From Isoperla grammatica (Eukaryota; Arthropoda; Insecta; Plecoptera; Perlodidae), in contig OX246743.1 of the NCBI GenBank assembly GCA_945910005.1, positions 9,778,587-9,842,586 on the forward strand: a stretch of 64,000 nucleotides of DNA, given 5' to 3'. Below, piece after piece: positions 47,600 to 59,205 of the stretch. A model generated the notes under the pieces. It made no database searches and was not told where the DNA came from. It worked only from the letters and a program-made list of their open reading frames with translations. Within the stretch, counting starts at the first letter, position 1; each line of letters begins with the position of its first letter. The translations under genes and the position numbers were made by a program.

Positions 47600-49790
47600 T
47601 TCAGGAACTCACCTCGACCACAGATAAGTTGTCTGTGCCTAGACCGTTCAATGAGTTTGGTGAACACTCTAACATAACTATAGCAAGCCACCTAAAGAAA
47701 AGCACACCAAGTACGTCTGTAGTTCACCATACAGCAGGTATTCCTACGAAAGAAAATGCCACCTCTTTCAGTGATTAGTTAACGGTAACCCTTTCAAGTG
47801 ATTATCTACAATCTTAGAACACTGCGAGAATCTTAAACTTATTTATTTGGCATGTAAGTTTAAATTTTCCTTGTGATTATCTCATTAGAGATATTTACTA
47901 TTTACTACATTAAGAAATCGTCTACATAAATATGAGAGAAAACCTATAAAGTATCACCAAAAGTTGAAATCATTCCCGAAACCTGCTGAAGCTATATACA
48001 CTTTTTCACATCAACATGTAAATATTTTGTGTAATAAAACGCCAAGATTAAAAAAAAAATCATTAATAACTTTCGAATAATTTATCTTAAAACGTAAAAT
48101 CACAAGTTTGATTTAAGTTTCTAAATTATTGTGCACACCACGCTATATTTAGTGTTGTTTTTGCGCCACCTATATATAGACTGTGAGATTAAAAAGGGAT
48201 GGCAACCTATAACTACTGTGCAAGAAGTGAGTGGCTACAAAATACCTGGCGCTTCGAATATGCCCTAATTATAGACGGAAAAAACAAAAGCAGAACAAAT
48301 AGATAAGTTAATGTACACTCGTTGGAAAATGTTGTTTGGATTAAAGACGCATAGAACAAGTAAAATGTTTTACATCTGTGTTTTGAGATTTATTGAAGGT
48401 AATTCACACATAGTAACCTTTCTTAGCTGTGTAGTATTAATTATATTAAACACATAAATATTATTTACTTGTATGCTGTGTTTACCTACATACACTTCCA
48501 TGTGTTTAACTTATTTACCTGTACATATTGCCTTTGTATTAGCATTGTTGTTATTACTAGCTATAATAAGTTATTACGATTTTATTATTACATACCACTG
48601 TAACACAACGTGCGAAAATAAAATGATGTGTTACCTTGTTTAATAATGCTTAAAACGAACAAAATAAAATCATAGTTTATATTTGCTACAAACCAAACGT
48701 ATATGTATAGTCGCAAACGATTTATTGTAGCCATCCTATATAGCATGCGTTCTTTGTTTGGTTGGACGAATTAGAATAATACGAATTATTAATTATTTTC
48801 CATTTCAAAATCAAAATTATTTCGCTTTTACATCTGTAACCATTGACAATTTCGACTGAATAAGACCATATTTATTTATACACAACTTTGTTAGTCCGTT
48901 TCATTCGTAATTAAAATTAAGGAAAGGTCTGTTATAATTTCACGGGATGATATCAAAACGAGAATGAATAGAGTCAGAAAAGATTAATGATGTGTGTGTT
49001 TTTTTTCATTCTCGATTTTTTACCGCACAATTTAATAACAAAAAATACGACAGCGTAATGTCTCCCTTAATAAAGATGGCTGGTCCAATTAAATGTTAGA
49101 CTTTCCTCTCGTTTCGTCTCGTATCCTGCGAGAACAAACTCGGGAAATGTTTTCGGAATTCTAATAAGTTTTCTTCTTCCCTATTTCAAGAAATTTGGTC
49201 GAGTGCGGCTCGCGAACACTTTAGGAACTGGCTTCCACCAATTAACTTAACTAGAATCTCGGACGGACGGTTTGGAATTCCGTTTTCTCCTCAATGGAGT
49301 GTTTTGACTCACGTCCAACATATACGACTGTAGAGTGGTTTGAAAAATCTCATATAGCTGCAAAAAAAGAAAACGGATTCTACATTCATCATATGATCAT
49401 GATTTAAATGATTATTTTGAATAATGAGTTCATTTAATGTGTGTATGATAATTTTATAAATTAAAATATGATCTGGGATTGGTATAATTATGCCATTTAT
49501 ACATTAAAAATAAAACATTGTTTTTAAACTGGCCTGTTCGGTTTATTTTGCGACTTATATGCAAAAAAAAGCTCTAATTTACAACTAATAGTCCTATTAA
49601 AATTGGTAGCCTATGTATATATTTTTTAAAGTACATTTGTTATTTGTAAATGCATTTTGAATCAACTATCTAACTAAAGAAATCTTTTTTTTTTAATAGC
49701 ATACTATGCACTGGGTTTAATATTACGTAAAATTAATGGTGTTGAGTCTTCTTGCTTTACGTCTCTATTATTGCAATTACGTTATTGAAG
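47600..49790. other. AT-rich noncoding stretch
   Basis: No supported gene or element. Confidence 0.55.
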
Positions 49791-49794
49791 ACAA

Positions 49795-49940
49795 TGAGGG
49801 GTGAAAGATGAAGATAATGCACACTTACAAAAAGAACACGCCTTATACAGGATTGGAACCCACTTCCCTACCTAGGGACGCATATATGTGCTTAGGACCT
49901 GCGCCCCAACCGCATGAGTCACAGCCCATGAAAAATACAG
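49795..49940 (-). mobile_element. tRNA-derived SINE, family B
   Basis: On the minus strand this copy reads GGCTGTGACTCATGCGGTTG, GGGCGCAGGTCCTAAGC, CCTAGG, then the B box GTGGGTTCCAATCCTG. The tail is GTAAGTGTGCATTATCTTCA. It matches the family B copy at 20599 nearly block for block. The B box has C-to-A drift relative to consensus, so transcription competence is doubtful. Confidence 0.78.
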
Positions 49941-49944
49941 ATTC

Positions 49945-50960
49945 AATAGTTAAAGAAAGGTATGAGAAAACTTTAAGGTAAGTAAGAAAAACAAAAGCTA
50001 TACCACAAAAAAGTCTGACCATTCCCGCCTGAGAATAAAATTAGCATAAACTGAATCTACTTCACTTAGATGTAAATGAATTAATTAAACGAAATGAAGA
50101 TGGGATGAGGTCGAGTGAACACGTAATGGAGTGAATAAGGAGACGAAATGAGACGAAAGAAAAAAAATGAGATGAGTGAGATGTAGATGGTAAACGAAGT
50201 AGCCTATACATTTAAACATGCATTATTATTTATTATAGATTTTTGTCACAATTCCATATTAACGCATATCAATCACATTCCTTGTATTACGATTCTGTTT
50301 GTGGTGTAGTGATTATCTGGCACATATTCGTACTTCAATTAAAATGAATCCGAATGCTGGGTGACGATTGTATATATCTGCTATAACACTCAATGTAAAA
50401 CAATAAACATTCATTCATACCAAATATTTCAATTATCCCTTCCTTAGAATACGTCTACACTTTGGGGAATATACTCCGTCGATTCATCTTTGACTGAAGT
50501 TCATTAGTTCATTAGTTTTATTGTAAATAGATTACATACATTTTACATACAACATACATACAGACGCACTTGATCGTCACTGTGGTCCCCGTGCAGTTCC
50601 TTAGAAGAAAATGACGATAAATACATGAGAACAAGAAGAAGAAGACGAAGTAGAAGAAATAAAGTAGAGGCGAGTAGAAATTGCGACGATTCAGTATGTT
50701 ATGCTGAACAAAGCCGAGAAGGTATAGATGTGGTTATATTTAATTATACGTAAAAGTTGACTGAGTACAGTAGACCTACGAATTAAATTATGTGTGTTTA
50801 TCGGATTCTTATCCGGGAGTGTTTGTCGAGTAGCATTTATGTAAAAAAAAAGAGAAAATTAAAATCAAAGAAAGTTTCTTGAAATCGCAAAATCTTTCCG
50901 GAAAGTGCAATTCCGCCCCCAGATCGGGATTGGAGAGTTTATATCACGCCTAAAGCGAAC
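49945..50960. other. Noncoding stretch
   Basis: A purine-rich patch (about 50095-50200, GATGAGAT-like) is the only structure. Confidence 0.5.
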
Positions 50961-50961
50961 G

Positions 50962-51321
50962 AACACGGAATTTCAAGAAAGTTTTCCAGCATTTTCTCCA
51001 ACAAATCTAATCGTAATCTTCGTCTGACTGTTGAAACACACAAAAACACACATGAAACATAGGACATGCAAGAATTGGGGCTGGTTAAGGTGGAAGGGTA
51101 GTCTCGATTTTAAAACAGCACGAAGTAACAGTTTCTCAGTCAACACGGAATTTCAAGAAAGTTTTCCAGCATTTTCTCCAACAAATCTAATCGTAATCTT
51201 CGTCTGACTGTTGAAACACACAAAAACACACATGAAACATAGGACATGCAAGAATTGGGGCTGGTTAAGGTGGAAGGGTAGTCTCGATTTTAAAACAGCA
51301 CGAAGTAACAGTTTCTCAGTC
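50962..51321. repeat. Perfect 180-bp tandem duplication
   Basis: Copies at 50962-51141 and 51142-51321 are identical at every base and meet with no spacer. The flanking bases differ. The unit is noncoding. Exact identity means a very recent duplication, or an assembly artefact. Confidence 0.97.
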
Positions 51322-53570
51322 TTATCTCAAGAACGCTTTAGGCATCAAAAAGTGAATTTTAAATGAAACTCTATGTTTAGTTTCTTTCATGTATCTAAGA
51401 ATATTATCCATAATTATTTACTAAGTTAATCGCAGTGATTAACTAATTTGCATTCATACCAAAATGATAACATTAAATTCAATTCAATTGTCAATTAACT
51501 TTTATAGTGCGATGTTGCTTCACTCCTTTCACACCTATTAAGAACATTTTCAAAAAGGAACAATTATTGTCACTATTATTTCAATAAGGAATATTTATTG
51601 GAACAAAGAAACATTCAAAGGAAAGAGCACTTAAATCTCACAGGGTGACCATATTTTTAATTTTTTTTTTACACGACCGAAATCGGGTGTTCCGCAGGGT
51701 CCAACCGTTTGGCCACCCTTGTTCATTGAAAACCTATTACCTGCTGGTTTAGCACGACCAAGACTATTCATGACTTGATATCGCGTGATGAATGAATATA
51801 TTATGTTGCTTTATTTGGTTGGTTCGTGTTATAAACCATGTCTCATTTTCCATTCACTTTTTATTTCCTTTGGCTCAGTTCAATAAAAACTATCTCCACA
51901 CGAGACTGTTCTTAGCTTAAACAGTCGCCAAGTCTATCATTATCATTACTACTTGGCAAGATATTTTGAACTTGTTTTTTATCTGTCGTTTATTATATTA
52001 ACAGTTGTGAAAGAGAATAATACAATAAATGAATGTTTTAACTAAAAACGGGTGTACACATAATTGACGTGAGCCCTATAAGGATATAAATGTATTACAT
52101 GAAAGACAAGAGAAAATGGAAATGAAAGTTTATATATTTTGTTAAGATAAAAGAAAAATTAAACAGAATGAAGTTGTTATCTTGTGGAAGGTCATGACAA
52201 ACCCGACTGACAGATTCGCATATATCCTAGTTTATTTATGTAAATCCATTCCTCGTTACACCTACTCAAGAAACTCATGTACTGTTTGTTATTCTAATGG
52301 TAAACGTATTTCGAAACACGTAATGCGAGCACAAATCACTTTTAATCCTGTCTTATTTCTCCCTTGTTGAAAGAATGCGCCCCCCCCCCCCCCCCCTAAC
52401 CAGCATCTTCTCATGCGACTTCACACGCTAGACAAACAGTCAACAGCCAATCAGGAAATTTTTCGTTGAAATTCTATCTACTAGGGCGCTATAAGATCTT
52501 TTTGTTTTTAATTTTAGTAGATTTTTCAAATTCTTCATTAGTGTTCATAAGAGAGAGAGAGAGAGTACATATTTCATGTCGCCAAAAATTATTATACGGC
52601 ATTATTTTAGTAAACCTTATTAAAAATAAAAAATTGTACACTATTAATAACCTAGAATTTGGGGAGGATATCTTGCACATTGTTTAGGGAGAGTACAGTA
52701 CACTGTACCTATAGTACATGTTAAGTCTGGAGCTTATGCAAAAATGATAATATAATGTCCCCTACTGAAAATCCTGTAACTTAGGGAGTAAACAATAAAT
52801 ATAGTAAATACACATGTATTTATATATCTATCTTATATTATTGAAAGACAAGTGGAAGGGAAACATACAAGAGGCAGACTAAGACAGGAATAAGTACATA
52901 ATATAATAAAGGATATGCTGAAGTGGAAATAGTAGAAATAAGAAAATTACGGAGATCTGTTTAAAACTCAAACCCTCTGATTAACATGAAACAAAAAAAT
53001 TGTGTCCTGATTTTAGATGTGTAATTTCCCGACCGTATTACTCATTAGTCATGTCTATAAGATCCCTCGTCGTCTGAACGTATTAGCTAATGAGATCCCG
53101 AGGGATGAGGTAGATCCACCTCATTCCCCGCTCACTCCTTGAGGGGGACCCTCTTGATTGACTCGAAGATAGTCGTACAACGATTAGTATATACTCGTCG
53201 CGACGTAACAGTTAATCTGCTGACCTCATAGCTGTAAAATTCTCAGAAGAGACGGTAGATTTCAACGGAATTCGCCACGGGATTTTTCAGTACTTGTACG
53301 CGGAGTGGAATGTGTCCTGACATCGCCTGCCAACAGACAGCTGATTGTGTCACTACAATATCGAATGCAGAGAACGAGATGCAACTGGATTTAGGTTGGT
53401 ATTTGTCACACACGTATCGTCAGTATCGCATAATCTGTGACGATACTAGCTTGCAAGATATGTCGAGGACACTATAGACACTTTGAAGATTGTGTCGAGA
53501 ACTCCGGGCAGTAAACCCTTGTTTATTAATTGTGTATAATAGTTGTTTCGTATCAATCCCTGTTCTAGGG
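51322..53570. other. AT-rich noncoding stretch with C17
   Basis: A run of seventeen C at 52380-52396 and a short GA tract at about 52551-52565 are the only clear features. The segment 53085-53480 is more balanced in composition but has no supported frame. Confidence 0.5.
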
Positions 53571-53574
53571 TGAA

Positions 53575-53720
53575 CAGCAGTTTTAATACTTGGTGTGCCC
53601 CTCTTCAGGTAATAGGTTTATTAGGATGTTTGGACAGTTAGAAAGGAATACTCACAGACTAGCTGGAAGAACTCAAACCCAAAATCCACCTTATATGACT
53701 GACTTATATGATGATACACT
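53575..53720 (-). mobile_element. SINE family A, 3' fragment
   Basis: This aligns with the tail part of 31150-31280, sharing TGCCCCTCTTCAGG, GGATGTTTGGACAGTTAGAA and AGGAATACTCA. The tRNA-like head is absent. It lies just before the dispersed repeat at 53791. Confidence 0.6.
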
Positions 53721-53790
53721 CAGAAACTCGAAGTGATATTTATAAAGAAGATACTTTAACTACCCATTATTTATGTCTGCGACTATCCAA

Positions 53791-54072
53791 CAAAATAAAT
53801 AAATAAATAAAATAAATACATTCGTATTTATAGAGTCTACCCACTTAGTAACAAGACTGATTTTCAGTGGGGGACTTTAATTTAAAGCGACTAAACCAAC
53901 CCTGTAGGCTCCGAACACCATCGACGAGTGAGCGATAACCAATCAAAGATCTATATTTCAAATATGAAACATATGAATCAGTGATTGGACAGTGCGAACA
54001 CCTGCGGACAAATACTAGAATCAACAAGGCCGATTCAGAACAACTTTTAATGTATTGAGTGCTTTGTTGCTA
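53791..54072 (-). repeat. Dispersed 270-bp repeat, copy 2
   Basis: This is the partner of 35071-35341, with the same A-rich simple-sequence edge and the same opposite breakpoint. The A-rich edge is longer here (more AAAT units). About one base in ten differs. Confidence 0.8.
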
Positions 54073-54074
54073 AC

Positions 54075-57000
54075 AACATGAGATACTATATTTTTAGTGC
54101 ATTTACCTCAGAACAAATATCCTACTCGTACAATGTTGTATGGTCGAAGAAAGCTAAACCCCCTCTCAAGCGTACTTAAGACTTGAACTACTGTGTTCAC
54201 TATATCCCTACAAATTACCTTATCAAAAGATCACAAGTGTGTTCCTCCAGACTGTACAGCTAGTCAGATACCAAAGAAATATTCTATTTCCACAGCCGTG
54301 TATATTGGGGAAGAGCTTCAACCTATACAGATCATCAGTGGAGAGAGATGCTCGAAATGATAAGTACGTAGTTCACATATTCTACATATAAAAATAACTA
54401 CAACTCTGGAAAAACAGATGTATACTGTACAGTCAACGAACTTATAGGTTGCGGAAGTTCTTTGTAAGAAAATCTCATGATTAAGAAATTATATCCCCCG
54501 TTGAAAATCAGTTCTTATAAGTGAGTGAGTAGAAAATAAATACAAGTGTATTTAATTTTTATTTATTTATGTTCTTATAATTTTTAGGTTTAAGTCTATA
54601 TTATTTTGTCAAGGCAAAGAAGCAGTTACAATTCTAAAACATGCGCGAGCAAAGGGGTTCATTTGCCCCCTCCCCCACCCCCTAGATTTCAGGAGGAAAT
54701 GTATTCATTTAATCGGCTAACACAAAATGTATGTTTCAATTTTAACGTTGCAAGATCGGTTAAAAAAGTGATAGAAATTTCAAAAAAAATTTCTGCGTGG
54801 CTAACTGAGAGGCTTACGCCCCCAAGCCCCCTTGGAAAATATTCCTTTAGTCACCTGTCGAACCTGGACACGACAAGTGAAGTTGATGTGCACCGTACAA
54901 TAGGGATTTCTACAAAATATGATCATTCAGATAAGTGGAGTAAATCCAATGAATTGATATTAAAACGTTCGTCGTATCTCTTCCTTGTATTAATTTTTAA
55001 TCTCTTTTAAACTATGCTTTGGGGATATTCATTTTTGACATCCATATTGTAAATCTTTCTCCTCCAACTTAACCACGACCGAACATTGGTAGTCTTGCAT
55101 GAATGGAAGCACCGTCTTAAAGACTAGGATTAAAAACCCTCCCCCTCCCCCTCCCCCCCCCCTCTACCTTACTTCACTCATTAACAGGCGATGACACAGT
55201 AAATGCCTAGTCAACACGCTTTTGAGCGATTATGGTGAAATCTGTTCTCTACACAAGATTACAGTCTTTTAAAGTTGGAAAGAAATTAATGAGAAAAATT
55301 GCCAACGAAGATTCTTAAACACACAAAACTTAGAAGAAAAAAAAACTTAAAACGAAAAACTCAATCTTGTTATTACTCTTAAAATAGTCATCGTGCGAAT
55401 GTAATTATGTGACGTGGTGGGGTTGGGGGTGAGGGCGTTCGGTAGTCAGAGCCAAAAGTGTCTTGTATTTAAACGTTTTTGAGTGACGTCTATGGAATAC
55501 AAATTGAGATATTCAATAACAAGACTGAAAGTTTTGTATGGATAAATAATCGAGAAACGAAAAATCTACGAAAATAAAAATATGTGACCTTCAAAAATGA
55601 GATGAAACCAAACATTTTAAAAATACTGTTGATATCAAATCATAGATTAGGAACCGAACAAACGTAGGCGTAGAGAACTGATAACAATATGTTGAAAACA
55701 TGCTAACATGACATTACACTGTTATGTTTTATGGATAATCGGCCAAACCAAACATTAAAATTGTTATCTTGAATAGTTTTTTTTCATCTTTGCTAATATT
55801 TATTTTGGTAAACAACATACTCGTACTAGATTATGATTTCTGCTACGTTTTGATAACACTTACCAGACAATATGCTGGAACACGCAAGTGTAAAATGTTA
55901 ACACACTATAAAATGTCCACTGCCATGATCAAGCACGCATATAAATAAACGCAACGCAACTATAAAGCTTATATACACCATCATCTTATTTATCGAAACA
56001 TATTTCAATCCAGTGATGTATCTTTGAACATTTCGATGAAACTAATAATGTTACGGTTTTTTCAAGAAACATTTTGACGTGATGGTTTTACAAATAGTGT
56101 TCAGGTTTTGTAGAATGTCAGGAGTAATGAGGATTTGCTACATCACTTCACATTATTGATTTAGCATCTACAACCTGCGATGTTTTCGCATTCCATGTGT
56201 GATACAGTCATCACAAGCGTATGAATTCAGATCACACTTTTAATTAAATAAGACGTGAAATAGAACAAAATAATGAGATAATAACTAATAACTATACATT
56301 TTTGTAACGATAAAGATTTATAAAAAGATAAACTCCCGAACTCTAAATGAAGTTTTCAATGCTTATGAATATTCAAGACCTTCATAACGTGACTGATCTT
56401 TACTATTGGCTGTTATTTCTAATTCTATCCTCTGTATTAAAACGTATTTTATATCTTAATCGAAATTTTAATCATAGTTCGACGGCTAAAATAGAACACT
56501 GTAAATAGGAACTTCATTGGCCATCAGTAAGAATCGATTATCAATGAAGCTGTCTCTTAGATCTGACAAAATATAAATAACCTGGAATAAGTTAATAAAA
56601 CAGGTGCAAACAGGTATACATAAATTAAACAGGTGATAAAAATATCAAACCTATTTATTAGGACAGAAAGTTACCAGCAAGAACATTGCGAATACTTACG
56701 TAAATCCATTGAAATTGGTAGTATATTAAATACAATGTAATTACTGATAATCATAATTACGTATTAATTATTATTGCGGTTGAGTTTGTTTCGCATTTCC
56801 CTGCTACCTGGAAATAAAAAATATTTTCCGTTCACGCGATTTTTATTTGCCTAGTATTTGGCCACCCTTATCATAGTAATTTACTATTTTCTTTCACATA
56901 ATGCAGAATTCTATTATAGTTCACCTTTAAAGTCAAGGAACTTGAAAACATGCACTCCCCTGTTGGCTTAAGCACCGATCTGTATAATTAGGCTAGTCCG

Positions 57001-58380
57001 TCCTCTACCCTATTGAAAGTGCATGTCTGCTTACATCTAGGTCATTCTACAAAGCACATAATGATGTTAGTAATAATATGTCTACCCCTAGTTGGTTTTG
57101 CGTGCATTGGAAACTACCTTCTTAACTAGTCTACAAAAAAAGTTAACTATTTAACCGTATAATAATAAATAAATACATGTATTTGACCAGTATCGTGTCG
57201 AAATTGTTGATAAAAAAATACCAATACGGGAAACGCAGCCCAACTTACATCGACCAGATACGATCTTTCGTTTTCAAAGGTAACATACTATTATTAAGGA
57301 ACTAGTTTAATATATTTTGGCGTGTTATTCTTTCATTTAGGATTTAAAATGATATGGCTGGGTGGGTAGACTGACTACGTTGGTAAAAACAACATCTCTC
57401 CTTTGTAGTAAACTTTGTTTTTGATAGACGTTTCCTTTTCAAAACGGAATATGAACTCTTACAGACACTCATGTAGGCATTCATAAATAATGGGTAACAA
57501 TTTATTTTTAAACATTACATCATGTATATATATATGTATGTCTTGAACTTTTCATTCTAAGTTGAGATGATTTTAGAAATTCTACCACGTTTCACGCAGG
57601 AACAGAAACTTAAAATTAATTATCTTGAGGTATTTTAACTGGAACCAGTTTGGAAAAACCACTATAAAGTCAAAATTACGATGATAATAAAACGCAAGAG
57701 GCACCTTCGAACATGTTATGTGTTTAACGGTTATCTGTAAACTGTTCTTTCTTCAGAACGTTTCACAACTAAAGCGTCTGTTATGATACTTCTATGTAAT
57801 GGTGTAATAACTTCCCAAATTACCGACACTTTGAAATCAAGATTTGTAACAGATTTTTGGGAAGTGTTTTTTTAATGTTTTTTTTTTTTTACAATTAATC
57901 TCATTTTAAGTCAAATGTTTTTTTAAAAGATTTTTTACGGCCGATTTTTTTGTTTAAATTTCTCTATTGAAACGAGCCTCACAACCATGCGAACGTAAAT
58001 TTTTGAAACCCGATTTTTTATCACATGGTTATTAATGTTGATATTCAACACAAATTTGTAAATTGTAATATTACATGCGTGTACTCGTTATATACTCTGA
58101 AAAACATATAAATGGGTATTTATCACATTTTCGTAACAAGTGATCTGATTTGATCAAGTTTAACTATTTTTAGTCACACATGATTGTGTATATCTTTCTG
58201 ACAGTTAAATCATGCGATTCCTTAGTAAAATTTACCGTCAAGGGTTGAAATTATGTCAACTTATTCTAAATAAACTACAAACAAGTAGATTATAAGACAA
58301 TTTGAATGATATATTAATATACTTAATACAAGAGAGGATCAATAGATACTAATAGATTTGTAATGTACAAGTAAACCTTA
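54075..58380. other. AT-rich noncoding stretch
   Basis: The longest non-repeat frame in the window (134 aa, plus, 54606-55010) crosses a C-rich tract and reads as Ser/Lys-rich with no domain, so it is not called. A C-rich tract lies at about 55139-55162. Confidence 0.55.
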
Positions 58381-58383
58381 CAT

Positions 58384-58600
58384 TCATACACAGGGCAAAC
58401 TGCACTGAATACCACATGACATCCACATACAAGAAGTTTCTGGTTTGAGTCCCGCCAACGGCAATTGTGTTTTGTGCCAACTTGTGTGGAGAAAATGCTT
58501 AGATACTCTAGAGCAAACGTAGTGGGTCCATTTGCTCCCCAGGATCGCTGTCCTCGATTTAGTCAACAAAACTAGCAATTAATTTTACAGGCTCTCCTCC
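58384..58600 (+). mobile_element. tRNA-derived SINE, diverged
   Basis: A B box, GGTTTGAGTCCCGCC, at about 58442 is followed by AACGGCAATTGTGTTTTGTG. A GGCAAACTGCACTGAATACC segment upstream may be an A-box remnant. The body agrees only loosely with family A (GGCAAT after the B box). Ends are uncertain. Confidence 0.5.
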
Positions 58601-58860
58601 AATCAACAAGCTCTATTTTAGGCATAAATTACCGTTGGATAAAAGCTTACGACAAACAAAACTGCAGGTGAGGCAAAAACCATTAATTAGTGTAGGACAA
58701 GACCATTAATTATATTAAGAAATAAAATGAAGAATGTTTTTCTCCTTTACGGTGAAAATAAATTATAATTCAGTTAGAAAGTAGAACAAAAATAAAATGG
58801 TGAGTCAAAAACTGTATTCACGATTTTGTACGATCGTGAACAAGACAACTATGAGACAGT

Positions 58861-59040
58861 GCAGTGGCGTACAACCCTAAACCTCGCCGCCCTAGGCTAC
58901 TGCCTACTTCATCCAACTTTCCGAACAATTGTATTGTATTTTTATAACAACACTTCTTCTGCGTGGAGCCTGATGACTAATGAGGGAGTGACGCAGTGGC
59001 GGACCAACATAACACCTCGCCGCCCAGGGCGTCTGCCCAC
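58861..59040. repeat. Direct repeat of a CAGTGGCG-starting segment
   Basis: Two segments of about 50 bp occur at 58861-58910 and 58991-59040. Both start GCAGTGGCG, both contain CCTCGCCGCCC, and both end (C/T)TGCC(T/C)AC. CAGTGGCG is also seen at hAT-type termini, but the inverted partner is missing. It lies just before the 59206-61182 element. Confidence 0.6.
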
Positions 59041-59205
59041 ATTGAGAGGAAGTCTCCGGCTCACGCGACGCGGCTAACTGTTAACACGTGAAAGTCAGTC
59101 ACCTCACCTGCCTCTCATTAAAGTGTTTGTGAATGGCCAAACCGCCAAAATGACGTTGCCTGAGATTGCCGGGGGATAAAGCTGGTTGTACCTTGTATAT
59201 TATAC

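Noticed and set aside
54606..55010. 134-aa open frame
   Set aside because: It is the longest non-repeat frame, but it crosses a C-rich tract, has no domain and no splice sites, and its length is within chance for 64 kb.
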